Positions 13,863 to 26,057 of a stretch of 64,000 nt of DNA are shown here, piece after piece (the stretch's first letter is position 1; each line of letters begins with the position of its first letter). The position numbers were made by a program, and so were the translations under genes. Under the pieces are notes generated by a model that searched no databases, was not told where the DNA came from, and was given only the letters and a program-made list of their open reading frames with translations. This stretch comes from Branchiostoma floridae (lineage: Eukaryota > Chordata > Leptocardii > Amphioxiformes > Branchiostomatidae): the NCBI RefSeq assembly GCF_000003815.2, contig NC_049987.1, forward strand, positions 24,478,668 to 24,542,667, in the 5' to 3' direction.

Positions 13863-14727
13863 TAAGGCCACGTTGATTTGATTATATGGATGACATCCGC
13901 GCTCGCACCATTTTTCGGCCATTTCCCAAAAAAAAAGTTTTTAACTACACAGTAAATTGTGCAAAGCAGCTGTAAAATGAGCACAAATATTCCGTAGATT
14001 AAAAAAAAAGTATCAGAAAACAGATAACTAATGCCATAGAATGCCAAAATGAATCTAAAGTCAAAGAATAAGATGTGAAAGGACAGAAGGAAAAAAAATC
14101 TATTGTTGGTTGGGGGAGGTACCAGTACAGAAAATTCAGGTCCAGAGGATCAGGTCCAGGTCCGGACATAAACCTGGACCTGATTGTGGAAACTTGAGAA
14201 CTGGCAATACTCAAAACAATGGTGATTGGTCAATTTTGCTACAAAGGAATATGTTTGGTGGATTATTGGACTCCCAGACCAGTGCATTTTAAAATCCCAT
14301 CTCCATATAATAAAGGCTAACTGTCTCTGTCTGACCTTTGACTGTAGAAACTTGGTGCAATTGACTCTACTTGACTTCGCTCTTGTTGTCTCTTCGGTTA
14401 GACCCCAAATGCCTGCCGACATAGTGTGTCCATTTTGTAATTGGCGAAACCTGTTCCTCTGTTGTTGTTTTTTTCAGGTCTGTTTTTTTCGGATTGGTCC
14501 AAGAAGAAAAAAATGTTTTGCACCCGTATGATATACTGGTCCCTACACCTAACTGTTGGTATACCATACTATGTGTGTTTAATCCTATGTTCAACCTTCC
14601 TGGCCACTTTGATTTCATACTGAAGGCAACTTTTTTTTTGGCCAAACTTTTTTTTTATTCGCTCGCTCGCATCAGTTTTGGAGTTCCCGGAGGATGTCAT
14701 CCATATAATCAAATCAACATGGCCTTA
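13863..14727. mobile_element. TIR element family M1, 865 bp
   Basis: Ends are TAAGGCCACGTTGATTTGAT at 13863 and the inverse of TAAGGCCATGTTGATTTGAT at 14727, with about 35 bp of TIR through TATGGATGACATCC. A related element with the same outer TAGGCCA and inner GGATGACATC blocks lies at 41106-41647. No transposase was found. Confidence 0.75.
14104..14565. mobile_element. element nested inside M1, related to 23594-24074
   Basis: The block CAGGTCCAGAGGATCAGGTC and the following CAAAGGAATATGTTTGGTGGA are shared with the element at 23594-24074, including the order of internal landmarks. Ends are loosely inverted (GGGGAGGTACCAGTAC against GTACTGGTCCC-like sequence). Confidence 0.5.
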
Positions 14728-14886
14728 CACTCAAATCGTCAATACAGAAGTTAAACAAATATGGTGAGAGGAGGCTTCCCTGTGGCACTCCATTTGTAAC
14801 GGAGAAGTAGGGAGACAGGATACCCCCCCCCCCATCTCACACACATTCTTTGGTTCTTATACCAGAAGAATAAAAAACGAACTATG

Positions 14887-15786
14887 TAACATCTATTATC
14901 ATAATACCGGTACGTTTACGACGATTTCTCTAGCCATACTGATTTGACAAATTTTCAACGCATCATTTTCTCCAGTTACATGTTGCTGTTATAGGTTACC
15001 CTTGCCACTTCTTCTGTGTAACTTTTCTGCCACTCTTGTCCTGCTAAAAGCGTAATATTGTAATTGTAACACGCCGCGGAATTACACGGCGAACGGGCGC
15101 GTGGTTCGGAGGGGGTACAAAATACCGGTAGGAAGAAACACGGCACAATTAACTGCCGCTATGTACATTTATACATCCTCTGATGTTCCTCCCTTTTCTG
15201 TCACTAAATGCATAAAACATAAACCTGCATGAGCATACAAAATGTCATGAGAAAACGGACGTATACTGTCAAGAATTTTCATTTAGCTTCTGTCCGTCAC
15301 AACCGCTATGACGTAACACTTCACTGCTAGCGTAGATATACAAATGGCGGGAAAATGGCTGCGTACGTTCAATTTTGCCCATTCAGTCGTAGATCCGGGC
15401 TATTATGCAACGGTTCTTCACACTTTTACATGAGTTGTAGGTCACCAACAGAAATTCAAGATTGTTGTTGAATCATGTTCGTCTTGTGCCGTGAGCATGT
15501 GTAATTATGATCTATATAAATTTGGCAATGAATGTGACAGTGTGTTCGTCCCACGACGAGCTGCCTACCCCGAAATTTAAAAAAAAAGTATACTGAAAAC
15601 TTTTGGCCTTGTTGTCTTCGAATGCATTGTTATCGATGCTTTGTAAATGGTGTATTGGACACCTAGATGTCTGAAGTGTGCACAGCTCAGAAATAACTAT
15701 TGTTGCATGTGTAGATCTCTTTAAGTTCCAGTATTTTTAATCTACCGGTATAAGTCTTACTACCGGTATTATGCCAATGCATGTTA
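14887..15786 (+). mobile_element. 0.9-kb TIR element M2, copy 1
   Basis: The ends are imperfect inverted repeats of about 26 bp of the form TAACATnnATTnnCATAATACCGGTA. It has no coding potential. It is highly similar to copy 2 at 16888-17774 in inverted orientation, so together they make 0.9-kb arms around 1.1 kb of LINE sequence. Confidence 0.8.
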
Positions 15787-16887
15787 CAGCGGTCAATCAA
15801 TTTACAAACAACGTTGACGTGATCAAAGGCCTTTGAAGCGTCGATAAAACAAACAAAAACAGGAGACCCTAACCCGCTGTAGTACTCAATTATTTGCTTT
15901 AGGGTGAAAACACACATGTCAATCCCATGTTTAGTTTCAAAGCCAAATTGAGAATCTGACGTCTGAAGAAAAGGCTTCAGATGGTTCAGCAGGAGAGCCT
16001 CAAGGACTTTGGATAGAGCCGAAGTGATCGCGATTGGTCTTTATTAATTATCAGTACTGGAAATATTGGCAGACTTGTTCTTCAGCACAGGAACAATTAT
16101 TGTGGCTGACCAAATGTCAGGAATGAAATTATGAACAATGGCAGAGGTGAACAACAATGACAGATGTACACAAAGACTTGGGCCGGCATTCTTCAAATGC
16201 TCATTACTGATACCATCAGACCCACAAGCCTTACCATTGGGCAAGTCCTTGATGATGTCAGCGAGTTCCCGTGCGGAGATTCGCATACCGTCATCAAACA
16301 ATAATGCAGGTGACAAAGCAGACAACACATCGGACTTATGTGTCTGGTTATCAACGGAGTTTAACAGGGACTCAAAATGTGCTTTCCAAAGGTTAGCAAT
16401 ATTCTCCGGACCGGAAGAACCATCAATAGTACACATGTATTGGTTAATACAGACAAGATTTGGAACTTCTTATTTTGCTCCAGAAGTCCTGGTTGTTTCC
16501 AGAATAAAACTTTTGGCAGTGGAGTCAGCTCTAGCGTTATTCTCTTGTTGTTTACATTGTTTAAAGGCATGTTTGAATCTGGCCCTAGACTTAGACATGA
16601 GGTGAAACATAGGGCCAGACCGAGGACGACCCATTTCCTGCCAGAGAATATACACCTCTCGGGCAGCAGAATGTAAGTCTTTAACAACATCATTCCAGCC
16701 CGGAACAGGTTTAAATTTCTAAAGCCTCTAAAGCTATGTTTTGAGGATACCAAAATATTTGCAGAATCTTCCATACACGTAATCAACTGGCGGGAAGGAA
16801 GGTCGATGACATTTTTATGCGACGGCTCAATACAATTAGGGTCTCTGCAAACAAGAGCCTCCACAGGCACATCAATACATAACAGAC

Positions 16888-17774
16888 TAACATGCATTGG
16901 CATAATACCGGTAGTAAGACTTATACCGGTAGATTAAAAATACTGGAACTTAAAGAGATCTACACATGCAACAATAGTTATTTCTGAGCTGTGCACACTT
17001 CAGACATCTAGGTGTCCAATACATCATTTACAAAGCATCGATAACAATGCATTCGAAGACAACAAGGCCAAAAGTTTTCAGTATCTTTTTCGGGGTAGGC
17101 AGCTCGTCGTGGGACGAACACACTGTCACATTCATTGCCAAATTTATAGATCATAATTACACATGCTCACGGCACAAGACGAACATGATTCAACAACAAT
17201 CTTGAATTTCTGTTGGTGACCTACAACTCATGTAAAAGTGTGAAGAACCGTTGCATAATAGCCCGGATCTACGACTGAATGGGCAAAATTGAACGTACGC
17301 AGCCATTTTCCCGCCATTTTTATATCTACGCTAGCAGTGAAGTGTTACATCATAGCGGTTGTGACGGACAGAAGTTGAATGAAAATTCTTGACAGTATAC
17401 GTCCGTTTTCTCATGACATTTTGTATGCTCATGCAGGTTTATGTTTTATGCATTTACTGACAGAAAAGGGAGGAACATCAGAGGATGTATAAATGTACAT
17501 AGCGGCAGTTAATTGTGCCGTGTTTCTTCCTACCGGTATTTTTTACCCCCTCCCAACCACGCGCACGTTCGCCGTGTAATTCCGCGGCGTGTTACAATTA
17601 CAATCTTACGCTTTTAGCAGGACAAGAGTGGCAGAAAAGTTACACAGAAGAAGTGGCAAGGGTAACCTATAACAGCAACATGTAACTGGAGAAAATGATG
17701 CGTTGACAATTTGTCAAATCAGTATGGCTAGAGAAATCGTCGTAATCGTACCGGTATTATGATAATATATGTTA
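16888..17774 (-). mobile_element. 0.9-kb TIR element M2, copy 2 (inverted)
   Basis: Near-identical inverse of 14887-15786 over its whole length, including the shared CACGCCGCGGAATTACACGG and ACCTGCATGAGCATACAAAA blocks. It is inserted in the LINE endonuclease-RT linker; removing it restores the LINE reading frame. Confidence 0.8.
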
Positions 17775-18200
17775 CTATCTAGTGTGGACTTGTATGCATC
17801 TAGTTGACCTTGGCTAGCATTGGTCCAATCAACAACTTTCTGAGTATTGGACACACTCGGCATGTTTGTGAGGATAGGAAAATCAACATTTAGGGTAACA
17901 CTCAACGGTAAATGGTCTGAAATAACATTGTCGTATAAAACCTCTATATTGGTGATGTTCTTATATGCAGTATCGCTGGCTAAGCAGTGATCAAGCCAGG
18001 AAGTAGTGCCATGAACATCACTTACATAGGTGAAAGTGTCATTAGAAAGATATTCCATACCAGAGATGTGCAGTTCTGATTCATCACAAAAGTCACGTAC
18101 CAATGTACCAAATCTATTCGTAGGTGAAGCATTAAAGTCTCCTAGTATTATAGAGGCATACATATTACAATCATCAACAAGAGTTCGGAGACCTCATACC

Positions 18201-19205
18201 CGCATGAAATATGCAGTTTTTGTAACTTTCTTGTTTTATCCTGTCTCAGTGATTATGCGAATGTGGCTGATTATGCAAATATGGCCGTAAATCTATTTCA
18301 AATGATGGTCTTCTCTTAGTGTATGTCAAAGTCTGTCCCTTTGGTAGAATTCCATTTTATAATGAAGTATACAAATGGCTATCACATGTACATCTTAATC
18401 CATACATGGTAATGTACACCTTTAACTAAGTTGCACATGTCAAACATAAGAAATGAAAGTATCATTTACCAAGGGATCATGGTACCATCACATTAACTAT
18501 ACAAACCCTAATTTGCATAGTTGGTATTTGTAAATGTTCCGCCTGACATAAAGTACAAATTTTACACATCATTAAAAGTCACATTATAGAAAACATTGGA
18601 ATTATAGATAACAAAGTTAATACAAATTCCAAAGCAAGCAACTTGAGGACAATCCACCCTAAAACTAATCCAACTACTCTATAATCACAATCAATACAGA
18701 TTCTTAAGTTTCACTGTCCACAAATATCCAGCCACACACCTTTTGGTAAATGGCATGGCCCACTTAAGCCTGTCAGGTAATGTAACCTGACCCTTATGTA
18801 GCCAGGGGCAACAGAAACCTTCCTCTGGAGACTACCTCTATCTGCGCCTATGGAGTCACTTCTGTTAATAATTAAAACCAAGCAGAGGTGCGGAGATGCC
18901 CCAATTGACACAAAAATCACCCTGCAGTACCAAGTTCAAAGTCAAAGAGGCCCAAAATCCAAACCGCCCGTCTGGCTACCACACTTAACAAATCTACCAA
19001 ATACTATCGCAATAGCACGCTGCGCACTCGAGATATAACACCGAAAACGCACCAAAACACACAAAACACGAACCTTAAAACTTCATACAGGTAATAACAG
19101 AATCAATGTTACCAAGTTTTTTTTAGAAAAACATCTGTATTAGCGGGCGAATCATAAGGCATATCATAATTGTTTCGATAGATTTTTTAATCAGTTAAGG
19201 AGATG
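18201..19205. other. no gene recognised
   Basis: AT-rich DNA with short unsupported ORFs only. Confidence 0.4.
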
Positions 19206-19340
19206 CTATCTGCTATCCACAGAGAAGCGACTGTATATAATATAGTGTATAATGAATGTCAGAGCAAGAAGCGACTGTATATAATACATAATGAACGCCG
19301 GAGCGAACTTCTTTCCGGATGGTATCCAGGCTGAGCTTAG
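19206..19340. mobile_element. MITE family M3, partial copy with two internal tandem units
   Basis: It contains AGAAGCGACTGTATATAATA repeats and the terminal block GAACTTCTTTCCGGATGGTA shared with the fuller copies at 34461-34716 and 56391-56814. The left end is missing. Confidence 0.7.
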
Positions 19341-19649
19341 TATTGATGTTGAATATAATTACTAAATTGAGCTACCAAAACTTGTCAGGCTTCTTTCTTT
19401 ATACATAACGTTACCGATGTAAGTTAATTGTGCTTTGAAATCTGTTTTCATCCTGTCGTACATGTATGGTAGTGCATAGCACACATTCATATGTTATGCT
19501 ATTGTAAAAAATGAGTAAATTTGAGTAATCGATTCATATATTACCTTTTCAGGCAACATCAGAATGTTGGAGAAGGACATGGTAGCAGCTGGGATCAGCC
19601 TCCCTGCTATCGCAAAAGACATCCCAGGTTATTGTTTTTAAACTTTTTT

Positions 19650-20930
19650 TTACCTTCGCCAAGAAGGTTATATTTTGGGTAGAAATTTTTTGTGTCCCAA
19701 TATGTAGGTCAATCGCATATAACTCGAGCAGCTGTGGATGGAATTTAATGATGTTTGGTATTTGAGTAGCGGTTGCAGAAGAGAGGGTCCTTTTTCGAAA
19801 ACTGTTCACCTGGCACTTTTTGCTGGTACTGCAGCGGGACGAGTGTGTGTGTGTGTGTGTGTGTGTGTATTTGCGAACAAGATAACTAGACGCTGTGGAT
19901 CGTTTTGGATGATATTTGGTAGCTATTTAGGGGTTGGGAAACCGAAGGTCAAGTTCAAATGGGCCATCCTGGCGACAAGTTGTAGTACTGCAGCGGAGCG
20001 TCGAAGTTGGCGCTAAAATTGTCCTCAAGTGGCAGGTTCACGATTTTTGACTAGTGGATACGTCTTTGGGCAGGGAGGAAGTCGTGCAAGTTTGGGCCCC
20101 CTGGTGACTTGTTTGAAACTGTAAGCACCAATTTCTTTTCAAACTTTGGACGAGAATAACTCGAAAACGTAATTTCAGATCGTCATGATTTTTTGTATGT
20201 AGGTTGTCTAAGTGAAGACTTACATAATGGAATACTAATTACAACCAACCTAATTTGCATAATTAATGAGGAAAGCTCATAAATCCACTGCACTCCATGA
20301 TAAGACTTTCAAACTTATCACATATGTAACTGAGAAAGAGAGAAATGTCAATAGATATCAATCATGCAAATGACGACCTCATTTGCACAATTAATAAGAA
20401 AATATGAACATGTTGACCAATCGTCATAGCCTGGAGACCTACATAATGAGATAATAATTATGTGAATAAACAGCTAAATTGCATAATTAATGAGGCCAGT
20501 TTGTAAATCCACTGCATTCCACGATAGGATTTTCAAGCTTGTCACATGTTACTGATTAAGAGAGAAATGTCAATAAATATTAATTATGCAGATGGCAACC
20601 TCATTTGCATAGTTAATGAGAAAATATCATGATAATTCCATAGTGGCACATAATGGGAATTTTATACTTACAACATTATGAATCTTCGTGAAGGTGAACA
20701 TTATTAGAAATGAATCATGCAAATTTGTTTCATTTATATAATGAAATGTTAATTATGTTAATCAGATGCTTATTCACATAATTGATTGAGAAAGTTTACA
20801 AATCCCCTACATTATAGGGTAAGAATGATTTCAGGGAAACTAGATATACTTACCTAGGTCACAAAAACAAACAGTGTTACAAATGTAGGTTAAGTAAACA
20901 TATCATGTAAACATATGAATCAGGTTGTGA
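19650..20930 (+). repeat. long interspersed repeat with CCTTCGCCAAGAAGGTTATA end and an internal duplication
   Basis: It begins with CCTTCGCCAAGAAGGTTATA, followed by a (GT)n run at 19845-19868. A block of about 210 bp is repeated twice at about 20255-20640 (TTTGCATAATTAATGAGG ... AGAGAAATGTCAATA). The inverse of the same family is at about 27400-27910, ending in the inverse of the same boundary sequence. A weaker relative begins near 21000. Confidence 0.6.
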
Positions 20931-22640
20931 GAATCTCCTTGCACAGCTGTGTTTAAGTCATTTTTTTCTTTTCTGGCCATTTCCTTTTTCTCGTCCCTTT
21001 TTCACCAAGATGGTTTGCCAACATTGTTATATTTTCAGTTGTGCCGTGGTGGAGGAGCTATGGTGTGGGTCTGTATTCTGTCAAGAGCATAACTTGAGAC
21101 AGTGTGAACTTGGGAAGTACCTGTTTTGGAAATGAAGATTAAGTTCCAAAATGGTTTCCCTTCCGTTTTCCTACGGTACTGCAGTGTCTGTGTATGTATG
21201 TGTGTTTGTTTGTTTGTGGATAAATTTTCCCCGTTGTTAGTTGGGATGGATAAAATGGAACTTCCAACCACTGCAAACACACGTTCATGCAGTCGGTTGC
21301 TTTTGGAATAGGTACTCTTAAGAAATACATGAATGAAACCTTAAAGTCTTGAATAAAGGCAGGATTATTTGCGAAGGTATGTGATCGTGAAACTCTAGTT
21401 GTTTTTTTAATTCCCGCGATCTACTTTGGATATACATTAACTTGAATGCATTGAAACTGTACAATGTCTTTATAAAAGCGATATAAAAGAAAAGATCATT
21501 GAGGATTGACGTACGTATTGCAAAGATCAAACCGCTTAGTTCTATCTCTTGTTATTGTGGCATAAATTAAGATGTTTTTGCCCACCTTATTAAATTCGTA
21601 ATAAGCTTCTTTTGAATATCTTCTTATGGTATATAAGGGGTATACTGAAATGCCGTTGTTCGTGAGGGTCTACCAACGCATCACCAAAACAGTTTTCTTG
21701 CACATTTGCAATTCCTATTGGTATGATGATAAAGTTTTAGACGTACCTCAGTATTGTTTTATTCCAATTAGATTGTAGTGATTTCTACCTCAGGCGCATT
21801 GTAGTTTGGAGAAAGTCACCAACTATATCTAGGTGCTAGTAATGCAAATAAATAACAAGAAATGCAACATTTGCGAGCAATTACGAAATATTTCGTTCCA
21901 TTTCTCTCCGCATGGAATAATGCTGTTCCACAATTCCCCCTATCCAAAAAGTAGAACATTCCAAATAACGAAAATAAAGAGTTCTGTGCCCTGGTATTTT
22001 GGCATTATCGTGCCATGAAAATGTCCGTACTGGACTTGAAAATTATTGATTTGGGGCCTTTTTTTTCTTTTTTCAACCAAATGACCTGAGATTTGGAAAT
22101 TAATCTGATATATGGCTGCAGGGATTTATTCCCTCTTTTGGCATACACCATTTCAGAATAATGAAGTCCCTAGTCTTCTTTTATTTCATAGCTGGTTAGG
22201 TATAAGTTGGGAAGTTCTGAATGATTATCTCATTCTTTCTCTCTCAGTCTCTCTCTACACAGAGAGAGAGAGAGAGAGATGGAAAGAGACGAGCGCACGC
22301 AACGTTACCATTCTGTTACGTAAGGACAAAAATGTAAAAAAGAATAACCTTAGATCTTGACAGCTCTAAATTTTTACGGGTTTGCTTGCAAATAATTGCA
22401 TTTTTACACTTGTCTTCTCTCTCAATCTAATCGCCTTTAAGTACATACAAATAATTTGAGCTGAGTTTTTGTACATGTTGAAGCTTTACAATTAAAAACG
22501 CGAACTATAGATATCTCACAGAAAATTTGCAAATTCCGTCACAATATACAAATCTTCAGAATCGGTTCATTATCTATTTGCAAAGATTCACCTAAAACAA
22601 GCGACGGCCGTAAAATAGTGTTGTCCAACAAAAAGGACTT
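20931..22640. other. no gene recognised; simple repeats
   Basis: It holds a (GA)n run at 22255-22280 and possible eroded repeats. No exon with a recognisable product was seen. Confidence 0.4.
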
Positions 22641-22649
22641 ATATGCTAT

Positions 22650-22870
22650 GGCATGTAAGTCAGATTAAGGCTATTTCTTCCTGCGGCCACTCAGGGGTAC
22701 TCCGCAGCTCTGGGACAAGGCACTAGGTGAATTACGCCAACAAGCAGGCACTCAAGCAACTGGATATGATTTTGAAAGACCCTTTCTGCCTTCTGTTCGC
22801 GCCCCCTAGTACGGAGTACCCCTGAGTGGCTGCAGGAAGATATAATCTGACTTTTAAGTATGACATGTAA
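22650..22870. mobile_element. palindromic MITE carrying a fragment of family M4
   Basis: Arms are GTAAGTCAGATTAAGG...CTTCCTGC and GCCACTCAGGGGTACTCCG on the left, both inverted on the right (CGGAGTACCCCTGAGTGGC...ATCTGACTT). The loop contains ACTCAAGCAACTGGATATGA, the M4 core motif. Confidence 0.7.
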
Positions 22871-23444
22871 GTCCGCTTTGATTGACATTTGCTTGAGTAG
22901 CTGCTTTTTGGCGTATCTTATTACCTGGATGTCTAACCTTTATCGACGCACTAGAATTGTTCGCAACAATAAGGCAGCTGGGAACCTTGTTCCAACCTGG
23001 TTCACTACCGTCAGTGCCTCAGATTTGTGATTGCCAGAAACCTTAGAGGCGATTCAACATGGTACGACGTCGTGGCAAGAGAGTTGCGACATTTTGAAGA
23101 GTAATCCTGTCACTGGCGCTCGCATGTTCGATCACAGGGTCAAGCGTTTTTTAAACATATAATTCGCAACCAATCGATAAGGTTGTAGACATTTTCACGA
23201 GGACTGATTTGAGCAACGGGGTTCGCCGCATATTCATTGTTTGGGGTGAAAGATGCACCAAAATGTAATGTTGATTCCGATGTTAAACTCTGTTGTTGTT
23301 TTTTCTTCCTATTAATGTGCGCATTCCTTGTATCAAATCTCTTTCATTTGGATCTGTTCCTTTCTATGGCCTGGCTTATGCTGGGTATGCTCTTCCTTAA
23401 TGTGGTACCGCTCAACCGTTTAGTCTTGCTTATCCTCGGTATGC

Positions 23445-23545
23445 TTTTTAGTATGCTGAAAATGCAGAAACATTCGCGGTGGTTTTAAGTTCGATTTTTT
23501 CGCGATGGCCCATCACCGCAAACTTAAAACCACCACGAACATTTT
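23445..23545. repeat. hairpin repeat with CGCGGTGGTTTTAA arms
   Basis: GCGGTGGTTTTAAGTTCG is followed, after 15-20 bases, by its inverse (CAAACTTAAAACCACC). A diverged copy is at about 24296-24412 (ACCGCAAACTCAACACC, CTCGCTACCGTGAAATTAA). I recall this class as widespread in marine invertebrate genomes; that was not checked. Confidence 0.55.
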
Positions 23546-23593
23546 CCTTCTGCCCTTTGTTCGAGCCCCGTACGATACCCCTTTCTCGCTAGA

Positions 23594-24074
23594 TGTACGT
23601 ACTAAGGGTACGTATCGGTACAGACAATTTAGGTCCAGGTACGGTCCAGGTCCAGGTACGGTCCAGGTCCAGGTACGGTCCAGGTCCAGAGGATCAGGTC
23701 CAGGTCCGGACCTGAACATGAACCAAATTGTTGGTGAATGGGCGATACTAAAAAAATGGTCCATTTTCTTACAAATGAATCTGTTTGGTAGAGTATCACG
23801 TAAACAACGCTAACTACCTTTGTGAATTTACACCAAGTTTGACTACATAGTAACATGGTAAAAATGACTATCCACTCTCCTATACTTCGCTATTGCTATT
23901 TCATTGGACCAAGAAGCACGTGAACGCCTGGCGCCCTATTGCCGATATAATGTGTTCATTTCGAATCGGTCCAACATCCGCTCCACTGCATTTTTTCCGG
24001 TCTGTTTTTTCTGGTCCGGTTCACCAGGAAAAACCGGTTTTCTATCGGTACGTCGTACCGTTACCAACCCTTAG
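23594..24074. mobile_element. TIR element with GGTCCAGGTCCAGGTAC array
   Basis: The ends are TACGTACTAAGGGT at 23594 and its inverse at 24074. Near the left end, three to four copies of a 17-bp GGTCCAGGTCCAGGTAC unit form a small array. It is related to the nested element at 14104-14565. Confidence 0.65.
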
Positions 24075-24935
24075 TACGTAATATACATTATTATAGTAAT
24101 GAAATGTTTGAGGTACTTGCTACGTTAAAGAGACACGGATACTTACAAGACACAATGTTTTTAGTTCGCATTCATTAATTTCTTCACACGACCCACGTAT
24201 TCAGCGGGTAGATAAGGTTAAATCTGTGTCATGTCGAAGTCATACGTGGGCTGTTCTGTACGTTGGTAGTACCCTTACCGAGTTTTCCATTGCAGTATGT
24301 GACTACAGTACAGTACTGTAAATGCAAAAGATCGCGGGATGGCTACCGCAAACTCAACACCTCCGCGAACACTCCATTTTCTCGCTACCGTGAAATTAAA
24401 TCCTAACTATCACAACTTCGCGAGTTATATTGTTCACAATGACACAAAAATACAAAGCCCACTGCAGTACCGTAGGAAACTCCATGGAAATCATTTTCGA
24501 ACATGACCTTTCTTCACACAAGCACTACACACCATGATATATTTACAACGTCTCAAGTTACTAGTATATGCACAGTAGACGGGGAGTTCGGAGTCATAAC
24601 GAGTTGGTTACGGAATGATTTTTGGATTTGGGGTTTTCACTTAAGATTTTTCCGGTGTCAGACCCGACACGAAACCAGAAATCAGGCTATTTGAATTGAG
24701 TCTACCCATCGTTTTCCTTGCAGTCGTCTGAATTTCGGGAATGTATCGGTTTTCCTGACAGGTCAGATGAGGTCGTGATAGTAGCGTTCTTGTGACCGAT
24801 GCACTTCCGATGAAAGTCCAGCCCCCAGGCGACAACATATCCCGATACATTACTAGATAGTAGCAACGACGCATTCCCGATACCTTCCCAGTGTAATACC
24901 GACATCTACATGCACTGTGATGTCAATGGAGTGGG

Positions 24936-25759
24936 CTTATACCCCCCTCACAATAGGCGCGATTCGATCGGAAGACTAGTTTACGAACTCTGAATGACAT
25001 TTTCGTGAGTAAGACGTCCGGTGTTCTCACGATCATCTTGCGATTTTTACGGATCGCCGGCAGTTTTCAGGAGTCTTACGACGGTCGCGGTGCAGCGAAA
25101 CATGTTCTTAGCATATGCGACTAGTCGAAGGAAATCTCCAAAATCGCACAGCTCGTTACCGAGTCGCAGATTGTGCGTACAAATCGTGCGTACATTGCAA
25201 GGGTATCGGTCAATAGTCTTGCGTCAATCCAACGATTGAAGACCGATAGGCGAGCAAAGACATAGTTATTAATCATCGAGCGCAAATCGGATGGCGAACG
25301 CCCGTCAGTTGGGCAACGTTCGGGCGACGTTCGCCCGACTTCCGTTTGTTTACAAATATTGAATTTCTGGGAATGTGAGGGTAATTCTAAAATTGTGGCC
25401 GCTGTGGCAGTATGTAGGCTGGCTTTATGACACACTTTCTTTTCTTGCGTGATTTCTATTGTGCCCGCGCATTCCATTCATTGGTTAAAAAGATTCCGAC
25501 AACAAAATAAGCAACATTTATTGATCTCTTGCCTTTTTTGAGGAACGTTTTGTGTTACCTTGTCCGCGTGCAAGAGGTCATGGGAGGTTTATTATCATAG
25601 ATTTATTCACCGTCGATCTCACGAGCCTCGCGTACATGTGAGGGGGACAGTTTTGAGGCGAAAAATACGCAAGACCATCTTAAGATCTTAAAATCAGCCG
25701 ACCTTCCTGCGATCGCGAAGAACGTCCGAAGATCGTATATAATGTGAGGGGGGTATAAG
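24936..25759. mobile_element. TIR element, 824 bp
   Basis: The ends are CTTATACCCCCCTCACA at 24936-24952 and its exact inverse at 25743-25759. The interior has ATGAC/GATCG-rich subterminal repeats and no transposase. Confidence 0.65.
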
Positions 25760-26057
25760 GAGCGCTCCCGATGCCAGCCATATGGGCACGATAGGCCAGG
25801 CACGAGGGGCCGACTGTACCACTATACGTGTAGTACTATTTCCTAACTGGGAATAACAAATTTTCAATCAATTTTTTTTATGTTTCTATCGCTAGAGCAC
25901 CCCTTCTTAATTCTCAATCATCAGTTTTTAACAAATGAGCTTAATTACTTTTTAGGTATATCTCATCATAGTCCCATACCTACGGTATGGTGGAATGAAA
26001 TATAACAAGTTCCTCAACTGATATCGTTTCATCGTTTTTGGTTTATCATCTTGAAAG

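Larger units (their letters stand above)
13340..18200 (-). mobile_element. old LINE (endonuclease and RT fragments) interrupted by three nested elements
   Basis: Read on the minus strand, the order is as follows. Endonuclease end lies at 18197-17775 (ILGDFNASPTNRFG, SDHLPLSVTL). RT start lies at 16887-15787 (KACGSDGISNEHL, then VCFIDASKAFDHVN). The middle of RT lies at 14886-14728 (WYKNQRMCVRWG, VTNGVPQGSLLSPYLFN). The RT thumb lies at 13840-13348 (YLGVHLNHTLSDGD, SLYSRANCINRKL). Pieces join in frame once the inserts are removed: the codon is completed across both 0.9-kb inserts. The catalytic FADD box region is missing, apparently lost near the third insert, and several frameshifts are present, so the element is dead. 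It is 5'-truncated near 18197. Confidence 0.8.
7757..26057 (+). other. probable 18.3-kb phase-1 intron filled with repeats
   Basis: Between the phase-1 donor at 7756 and the phase-1 acceptor at 26057 I found only transposon relics, simple repeats and an assembly gap. No host exon was found. If the two flanking coding blocks are separate genes, this is intergenic DNA that must hide a terminal exon and a promoter. Confidence 0.5.

Noticed and set aside
14887-17774. A single long-TIR foldback transposon of 2.9 kb
   Set aside because: Each 0.9-kb arm has its own inverted ends and the middle is colinear LINE sequence, so two separate inserts of one family fit better.
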